In this document: positions 56,783-64,000 of the stretch, in pieces
How positions within the stretch are numbered: the first letter of the stretch is position 1
How the letters are laid out: each line of letters starts with the position of its first letter
Origin: Oryzias latipes
Lineage: Eukaryota; Chordata; Actinopteri; Beloniformes; Adrianichthyidae
Length of the DNA stretch: 64,000 nucleotides
Direction of reading: 5' to 3'
Assembly: GCF_002234675.1 (NCBI RefSeq)
Contig: NC_019872.2
Location: forward strand, 9,502,950-9,566,949
The notes under the pieces: generated by a model
The model's database searches: none
What the model was told of the DNA's origin: nothing
What the model saw: the letters and a program-made list of their open reading frames with translations, nothing else
Translations under genes and position numbers: made by a program

Positions 56783-58135
56783 CCAGGCTAGGGACGGGTT
56801 TAGCGAGACCCAGACTTGAGCCCCGTTGTGACTACATAGCTAGTTAGTGGCTGGAACAGTCTTGCTCAAGAACCCACACTGGATGAAGCTCATCACGCCC
56901 CATGGGAGACGAACCCTGGTTTCCTATTCGCCAGTATGTGCAGTCAACTGATGTTTGTTTTAGCAGGATCAGTCTGTTTTTTTACCTGTTGCAAACAAGG
57001 TTGGAAGTTACCGGTATTGTGAATATACTAACGTCGCTAACACTTCTAACATGTCACATTCAAGTTCTGCACTTACTGTGATATTAAGTCTTAATGTACC
57101 TTTTAGCTCGGTGTGCCTTACATATGACATAAGAAATAGACCATTCATTTCTGATGCACCTTATAATGCGATGGAAAATAGGCTACAGTACAATAAAACA
57201 CAAATATACTCTCAATTGCTACATTTAATTGTGAGTTTCTGATCTTTGACTCACTAAATCAATCCACTGCTCTTCTCTCTACACTCAATATGCATCCAGA
57301 ATTAACACTTAGTTTTTATTTTAAACATTTTATATACTTGTCTTTAAACCCTGAACTTCGTCTGAGAATGTTTCTAACAGGAATTTTATATTGCCATATT
57401 TAATGACCTTTCAAGATCCATTAGCAACTCTTTAAATAAAAAAAAAACTAACTATACAAGCTTTAAAAATGAGTTATTAGGGAATTATGGAGACTAATAA
57501 TCTTTTCAGATTATCTCTCTATCTACCTTTACAACCTCCTTTGCAATGCAACATGCATTCAGGCAGCCACTTCCAATGAAATGTCAAATCCTGACCGGGT
57601 CCATTTATAGAGTTTGCATGTTCTCCAATGCATGCAGAGATTTTTCTTAAATCTCTGGCTTTAGCAAACATCAATGGGGAAACTCATGTGAACCAGGTAT
57701 TCATTTCCTTCCCTGTGCAATCAACTGATTATTTGTCTTCTAGATATTTGGAGCAATTGGGTACCACAGCTAAAACTGGAGAAGAGTGGAGTTTACGCCA
57801 TTTAACTGGTTAACTTCACGAAAATCTCTACAGATTTCAATTTGTTTGTTTGTTTTATTTGTGAACGGCATTGGACATGCAATGCTGAATAAAATGATCT
57901 AGCTCCAGCCACAACAAAACAGTGTCTAGACATCACAGTAATAGAAGGAGCACATAAGCACGTCAAAAACTGATTGGTAGGGCAGATGCAATTTTAAATT
58001 AAAATAACAGATACAAATGAAAGAGATTCTGTGCAAAATGGCATGTGCAAGGCAAAAAGAAAAAAAAGAGGTAGACATCAGTGGATGAATAAGTCACATT
58101 AAAACATGGGGTTCTTCCAGGAGTTCAGGAGTTTG
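56783..58135. other. Spacer, no gene recognised
   Basis: 56840-56930 has text like a decayed tRNA-related repeat (CTTGCTCAAGAACCC, GGGAGACGAACCC). The remainder is AT-rich without named features. Confidence 0.35.
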
Positions 58136-59421
58136 CAGGGGTTGACATAGCCCAGAAATTTGCACTGGCCCACAGGGCCAGTAGTTTTTGAAAGTTACTG
58201 GCCCGACACCGCGCACAGCGAGACCCGCCGCTCCGCAGGTGCTTGCAACTTTAGGGGGGTCCGGGGGCATGCCCCCCCGGAAAATTTTAATATGGTGCAA
58301 TTTGGTGCATTCTGGTGACATCTAGCACTTATTTATACACTTTTCAATGACTAAAAATAGAGCATATCAAACTTAAATCTGCTCTAGTCTGTTTCAGATG
58401 TTTTGAAGAGAACACTGCAGTGTAGTAGTTAACACTAGTTAAGAAGTTTTCATGCTGCTTCTAATCACTGCTATTTCACATTTGTTCCTAATCAATAGTT
58501 AAGAAGTTTTATTGACTTTTTTGCCCTGACTGCCTTAAGGTTCTGCTTTTTGTTACTGTTGCAAAGTTACATTTACTTTTTAGTTACTTTAGTTACCTAA
58601 TTAAATTAAATAATTGAAAAATTAAATACAATTAAATTACTGAGATCATTCAGCTAACTAGAAATACTTACTGCTTACAGTGTTGTAAAGAAAAACAAAA
58701 TTAAGTAGTTTGACCTTATACTCCATTTGAGTCTGAGATTCAGGTATTTTGAGTTGCCTTTGATTCTTTGACATTCAGCTTAAAGCTTAGTGCATACAGT
58801 TTCATCTTCAATGCATTCATTAAATATCTTGCTGTCCATACTACTAATTAATAACTACTAACATATTCCTATCTATTCCTGCCATGTCTTCCACATCTCT
58901 GACATGCTTCAGTCTCTCTTCAGTGACGGTGTTGGATTTATGATCATCGCGGTGAAAAACCACCAGGGGGCGCGCGCTGATATGTGTGTCAGTTTAAATA
59001 TATCTGCCTAAAATGTAATAATAACCCACTGGCTTGTTCCTTCGTTGTTGCTGTTTAACATTGTTTAGTATTGAATTGTTACATTCAATAAAGTTTGAAA
59101 AAAAAATTGAGTGAGCGCGTGCCGCGTGGTGCTCGGCAGTGACAGCCGCACGCGCAGGCGGGAGAGGAGGAGAAGAGTGATAAAAGGTTTCCCATAGAAA
59201 CCCTTGAAGTCTGAACACAGGACTAGCAGAAAAAGTGAATTATAAAGACGAGGTAAATCTACACGTTTTCGCAAAATATACTTTATTGTAAAAGGTGAAA
59301 AATGTATTAATTGTTAGATATTTTAGTGGCCCGAGCGGACAAGTAAAAAATAAAGTCTTGTGGTCCGCACTGCTCGAAAAACAGGACCGGGCCAGCGGAC
59401 AAATGGCTATGTCGAGCCCTG
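58136..59421. mobile_element. hAT-like non-autonomous element, 1.29 kb
   Basis: Left end CAGGGGTTGACATAGCC, right end (reverse complement) CAGGGCTCGACATAGCC, followed inward by matching TGGCCC lines. GTTTG occurs directly outside both ends, a possible 5-bp target duplication instead of the usual 8. The inside is AT-rich with a short CpG-rich patch near 59112-59165. No transposase is recognised. Confidence 0.6.
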
Positions 59422-59846
59422 GTTTGATGGCAGCGGGGTAGCAGCTATCATGCAGCCTTACTGTTCCATAAGGCAAGCTGTGGTATCTACTGCCTGATGG
59501 TGAGAAGTCCATGAGATGGGTGAGTGGGGTCCCTGGTGATCTATGTTGCCCTTTCCAGGTAACACAGCTTTGCCGGGCCCAGATTGTTGGCAGTGAAACC
59601 CCAATGAAAGTTACAGTAATTTTGTTGTAAAGAAATGTAAACTAAACCAACAAGTTCAACTAAAATTTTGAGGTTCAAATTGGTGACTTTCTCTGAGTCA
59701 TTGTTTCTAATGATGCCAACGAGCCTGTACATTTTTTTTACTTGTATGTACAAGTTTGTTCTTGTTTGTGCCATTTATGTTGTGATAAAACTCTCTGTAT
59801 TTTTTTTAAATCAACCATTTGGCTATAGCTGCTTATATCAACGTAA

Positions 59847-60051
59847 CCCTTGTGCTATCCTAGGCACTTTAACATTGGGAGTTGGGTCATCTAGACCCAC
59901 AAGACAGTGCTCTGAACCTTTTTTCTTCAATGATTTGTGATCTTCACTGGTGTCCATGGATTACATGAAATCTTTCCACCTTTATCCACCTTTGTCATGG
60001 TAGGGAGAAAACGTCAATGTAAGGATGGAATTATCTAAGATAGCACAAGGG
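59847..60051. mobile_element. MITE with CCCTTGTGCTATC ends, second copy
   Basis: 205 bp, ends CCCTTGTGCTATC ... GATAGCACAAGGG, TTAA on the right and GTAA on the left. Inverted in orientation relative to 1540-1699 and about 45 bp longer. Confidence 0.65.
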
Positions 60052-61022
60052 TTAAAGTACAACATCATCCAATTACAGCTGAGACTAATAATTCAAAGGC
60101 AAACCAATGTTTATATATTAAGGATTTTTCACAGATGGGAATTGGATTTGAGGCTCCAACGTGCATGGAAGTCTGACATACAGAGACTTAAGATTTGACT
60201 GGAGACTTTATTTTTGCACCTTTTCTTTGTTTATTCCTATTTCTGTAGCTCAAGAACATCGACGTCAGGTCTAACAATAAAATCTCTTGTTACAAATTTT
60301 TTTGCTTTGATAAAGCAAAAACACCAACATCCTGTCATTCTGTCTCCACAAGTTTTGAAGTAGTCAAAGTCTTTTAGAGACAAGTAGTGACAACAAAATG
60401 TTAATTTTCAACCAGGGGTAACATGTTACAAAGTAACTAATTATGGGAATTTAATTTCCTTTTGTCTGTAACAGAAGAATGTATTGAATTACAGTTCAAA
60501 TTTTGTTAAAATTATTTGATCATAGAAATCCTCATTACTTGTTTCTTGCGTTTTGGTGCAGTAAAACCATTACAGGTGACTAATGAAACAAATGAATTTG
60601 TGTAAACAGTAGGCCTTGAGATTTTCACTCATGTAAATGGAGCAAAATGAAGAAAAAAGGGGGAAATATGGTCTTGTAGGAATATATAGGGCCATTTGGC
60701 AACTGGAGGTAATCGCATTTTATCCAATTTGTAGAAAACAAAGGGAAAGACAGTTCAGTTAAGTGCAAGTGCAAAGAATTCAGACCTGAGTTAGACTTGC
60801 AAAAAGAGACTTGTGAGGATCTCTGGCTGCATCTCCAAATAAGAATGAGAAGATCTCTCTTCGCAGTCTTTGAGTCTATCCTGAAACTGTACAATGACTT
60901 GCATGTATATGATGGCTTACAGTTTTATTCAAAGGGACAAATATATAGCAGAAAAGCCACACACAGGTGGTTTCAGAACCCATGAGGGCAAAGCAGAAAC
61001 AAGTTTTCTTGAAACAAATGAA

Positions 61023-61071
<49 letters not shown>

Positions 61072-61525
61072 CAAAATCAAAAAAACAATACAACAATAGG
61101 CTCATAGCCGTCTTCTAGTTCCAAAAAATTAAAAAACTGTAGACATTTTTAACTAACAGTGTTTTATTAAGCATCTTGTGTTTCTTGTGCAACAAAAAAC
61201 AACTTGAAATAAAAAGAAACTATTGAAAAACATTTCTAGAAATCAATTCTAATCTTTCTTCCATTCACTAAAATACTCTAACATTATTTATGCTTGTGTT
61301 AAATTACAGTTATCAGTATTTACCAGACATTTCTGATACAGCCTAATGGGTAACTTTAGAATCAAAACATCAATCTATACAGTTTTCTACATTTGTAAAG
61401 ATTTAGATAAAACATGCATCAAGCTTTGCAGAAAAATACATAAACAGAGTTTCAGAAAAAAGCTACTGGGTTCAAAGAACTTGTAGGTTGGATTTGTACA
61501 TTGACCAATTGAGACACTTTCTTGA
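60052..61525. other. Spacer downstream of OR at 61526
   Basis: Non-coding and AT-rich. It contains a mostly perfect (AT)n microsatellite at 61023-61077. Confidence 0.5.
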
Positions 61526-62524
61526 TCACATTGGTAAAGATTTTATTTTCATTTTGGATTTTCGATAGATTTTTGAAATTTTCTTGAGCGATGTTTGGAT
61601 TTCCTTTGTCTGTAGAACATAAATGATCGGGTTCAACATCGGAGGAAAAACTGAGGTGAGAGACAGATTTATAATCCGGTTGTTTGGGTGAATTTTATCC
61701 ATCAATGTAAACGTAATCAACACTGGGGTAAAATAGACCACCACCAATGAGAGATGAGCCAAGCATGTTTTAAAAGCCTTAATTCCTTGTTGAAGTGTAG
61801 CCACCTTAACTAAAGTATAGCCAATGTATAGATAGCTCGAAAGAATAAAAACCAGAGGTAGCCAAAATATAACAACAGGGTAAAAAAAGCTAACAACATC
61901 ATTAGGAAAATTGTCATTGCATGCAAGTCTGTACAGCTGGCCATGATCGCAAAAATAACTGTTGATGACAACAGACTTGCAGAAGGAAAGTCTGGTTAGA
62001 AGACCGACTGAAATCAGTACTGCAGTTATAGTAAAAACCCAGAACGAGGCAATCATTGACAGCATAAATGTCTGGTTCACCCTCAATTGATAATGCAAAG
62101 GAAAGATGATGGCCACCAGGCGGTCATAGGAGAGGGCAACCAGATTGAAAGACTGCATGCAGAGACAAGTGTAGCAAAAAAACAGGAAAGTCATGCAGTC
62201 ATTATAAGGGATAACATTATGGTTAAACAGGAAAATGTCAAGAACCTTTGGAACCAGGGCTGAGTTTCCCAACAGATCAACAAATGCAAGGTTAAAAACA
62301 GCAATATACTTTGGAGTTCTTAGACTATTGTCCATGTATATTACAGCCATTACAGCGGTGTTCCCTACCACAGAAACAATGTAGACAAAGAAGAGAAAGA
62401 TATAGTAATATTTTACATTTGGTATACCAATAAATCCGGTAATTATGAAATATGGAGGGCGTACAAAAGTAATGTTTCTTCCTAAAGCGGAATTAAATAA
62501 ATCCATCATCAAACTTGCAAGCAT
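61526..62524 (-). CDS. Olfactory receptor, complete, 332 aa
   Basis: Complete intronless odorant receptor of a third type. ATG at 62524, although M6 or M7 could serve. Landmarks: N17-I-T glycosylation site; G54-N55 in TM1; LRTPKY before TM2; C110 before TM3; LSYDRLVAIIFPLHY with SYDR at 132-135; loop-2 cysteines in LSFCKS, YFCDHG and LACND; SSYLYI in TM5; KAFKTCLAHL (249-258) into TM6; MLNPIIYVLQT with NPIIY at 298-302. It shares the FVRPxxF N-terminus and CDHG loop with the second subfamily, so it is a closer relative of that group than of the + strand receptors. Role by family: odorant GPCR in olfactory neurons. Confidence 0.96.
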   Translation of the reverse strand: MLASLMMDLFNSALGRNITFVRPPYFIITGFIGIPNVKYYYIFLFFVYIVSVVGNTAVMAVIYMDNSLRTPKYIAVFNLAFVDLLGNSALVPKVLDIFLFNHNVIPYNDCMTFLFFCYTCLCMQSFNLVALSYDRLVAIIFPLHYQLRVNQTFMLSMIASFWVFTITAVLISVGLLTRLSFCKSVVINSYFCDHGQLYRLACNDNFPNDVVSFFYPVVIFWLPLVFILSSYLYIGYTLVKVATLQQGIKAFKTCLAHLSLVVVYFTPVLITFTLMDKIHPNNRIINLSLTSVFPPMLNPIIYVLQTKEIQTSLKKISKIYRKSKMKIKSLPM

Positions 62525-63340
62525 TCATCAGTTACAGAAGCTTCAGGTAGTTTAGTGTACTCCTTAAAAAATTAGGTCAGTTTTTATGGAGAAATGGAGA
62601 AGGATCCTCCCCTTCTGTTGTGAAGTAGCAGGGCTCTGAAAATGCATCTGCTTGAGTGGGTTATGAAGTGAAGCTTATGTTTATCACTCCTATTTCCCAT
62701 GTGTCCCATTTACATCATCAAATAAACATGCTTCACGTTCCCTAAACGCTGATGTATTCAGCACAACAATAGACTTTTAACATTTTTCTGAATAGTTATT
62801 TGTTCAAACCACATGTTAATTAGAAAAGTAAGGAAATTAAAGCACAGTACACCAACCTTTTTCATGCCATGGCAAAAACACTTGTCTTTCTCACATAATA
62901 TTATCAATTTTTGTAAAATGTAAGTTTCAGTTTCCAAAACAAAAGTAAGTCACTATATATGAATGGTCTCATGTCCTCTTGTTAGGGCTCCCACTAACTC
63001 TGTATACCAAAAGATAGTGATATAAATCTACAAGGTGTTTTCATGTTTTCCAATAGAATTATTGTTTGTATAAAATCTGTTTTGAAAACTGTTTTTGGGT
63101 GCTGGGCCAGAGTTAAATATTTATTTATTTCTGATATATTCACAAAATGTATTTATTTTTTAAAAACTGCTGACCATGCCCAGATACTTGTAATAGCATG
63201 CAATAAAAAATGAAATAACAATTTAATACATCAAAATTAAAACATCAAAAGTCAAATGAAAAAAACTTTGATCCAATGCAAGTAACAAATTAGCAGATAA
63301 GTGTAACAACAAGTGTAATTTCTTGCCTTATAAATGGGGT
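62525..63340. other. Upstream flank of OR at 61526
   Basis: AT-rich, with no clear match to the upstream blocks of the other subfamilies. Confidence 0.4.
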
Positions 63341-64000
63341 TGGGACCATCAGTTGTGTTGTGCAGAAGTCAAGTGGATACACAGCTGATAGTCCTACTGA
63401 ATAGACTGTTAGAATTTGTATTATGGCAAGAAAAAAGCAGCTAAGTACAGAGAAACGTATGGTCATCATTACTTTAAGAAATGAAGGTCAGTCAGTCTGA
63501 AAAATTGGGAAAACTTTGAAGGTGTCTACAAGTGCAGTCACAAAAACCATCAAGCGCTACAAAGAAACTGGCTCACATGCGGACCGCCCCAGGAAAGGAA
63601 GACCAAGAGTCACCTCTGCTGTGGAGGATAAGTTCATCCGAGTCACCAGCCTCAGAAATGGCAGGTTAACAGCAGCTCAGATTAGAGACCAGGTCAATGG
63701 CACACAGAGTTCTAGCAGCAGACACATCTCTACAACAACTGTGTGAATCAGGCCTTCATGGTAGAATATCTGCTTGGAAACCGATGCTAAAGAAAGGCAA
63801 CAAGCAGAAGAGACTTGTTTGAGCTAGAGAACACAAGGAATGGACACTAGACCAGTGGAAATCTGTGCTTTGGTCTGATGAGTCCAAATTGGAGATTTTT
63901 GATTCCAACCACTGTGTCTTTGTGCAAAGCAGAAAAGGTGAACGGATGGACTGTACATGGCTGGTTCCCACTGTGAAGCATGGAGGAGGAAGTGTGATGG
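63341..64000 (+). mobile_element. Tc1/mariner copy, cut by window end
   Basis: Leader with ACAGCTGATAGTCCTACTGA, then a transposase frame from an ATG at 63423 (MARKKQLSTEKRMVIITLRN). A TGA replaces the expected Arg codon at 63498-63500 (CGA to TGA). The DNA-binding part follows with VTKTIKRYKETGSHADRPRKG and TAAQIRDQVN. The frame ends again near 63742, where about 12 bases expected in this family are missing. The first catalytic Asp region (WSDESKLEIF) is at about 63872-63900. A dead copy of a common fish Tc1 family, unlike the one at 33593. Confidence 0.85.

Overview
The window is a piece of a teleost fish nuclear genome holding part of an olfactory receptor (OR) gene cluster. The evidence is intronless fish-type OR genes, an AT-rich background, and a fish-style mix of transposons: BEL/Pao and chromodomain Gypsy fossils, Tc1-like elements with Sleeping Beauty-type ends, hAT, CACTA-like, pogo and Harbinger-like DNA elements, an L1/Tx1-type LINE, R4-type LINE debris and tRNA-headed SINEs. 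The species cannot be fixed from sequence alone.

OR genes: three of one subfamily lie on the + strand on the left (1-525, cut by the window edge; 5121-6128; 9459-10463). Three of a second subfamily lie on the - strand (13831-14826; 31420-32409; 43942-44937), with a broken relative at 54795-55612. A third type lies on the - strand at 61526-62524. The strand switch falls between 10.5 and 13.8 kb. I recognise no protein-coding host gene other than ORs.

Layout: 1-15 kb is four OR genes in AT-rich spacers with a few small repeats. 15-23 kb is a nested pile of transposons: a Gypsy fossil hit by a hAT, itself hit by a CACTA-like element, next to a GC-rich poly(A) retroposon and an ORF1-only LINE. 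From about 23.9 kb a BEL/Pao fossil begins, and 25055-50119 is a direct tandem duplication of about 12.53 kb, nearly identical between copies, each carrying one OR gene. 49.7-54.3 kb is a second Gypsy fossil with both outer ends and a 5-bp target duplication, with a different transposon inside each LTR. 54.8-64 kb holds an OR pseudogene opened by a hairpin element, a pentanucleotide array, a hAT with both ends, a complete OR gene and a Tc1 copy that runs off the window.

How it works together: each OR is expected to be an odorant-sensing G-protein-coupled receptor of olfactory sensory neurons. Two subfamilies keep conserved sequence just upstream of their start codons (about 210-305 bp upstream in the + strand genes; the first 250 bp in the - strand genes), which are the best promoter candidates. 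The cluster is changing by tandem duplication, apparent gene conversion and heavy transposon insertion. The features most worth checking are the 12.5-kb duplication, a foldback element with minisatellite arms (34806-35782 and its duplicate), and the GC-rich retroposon present four times.
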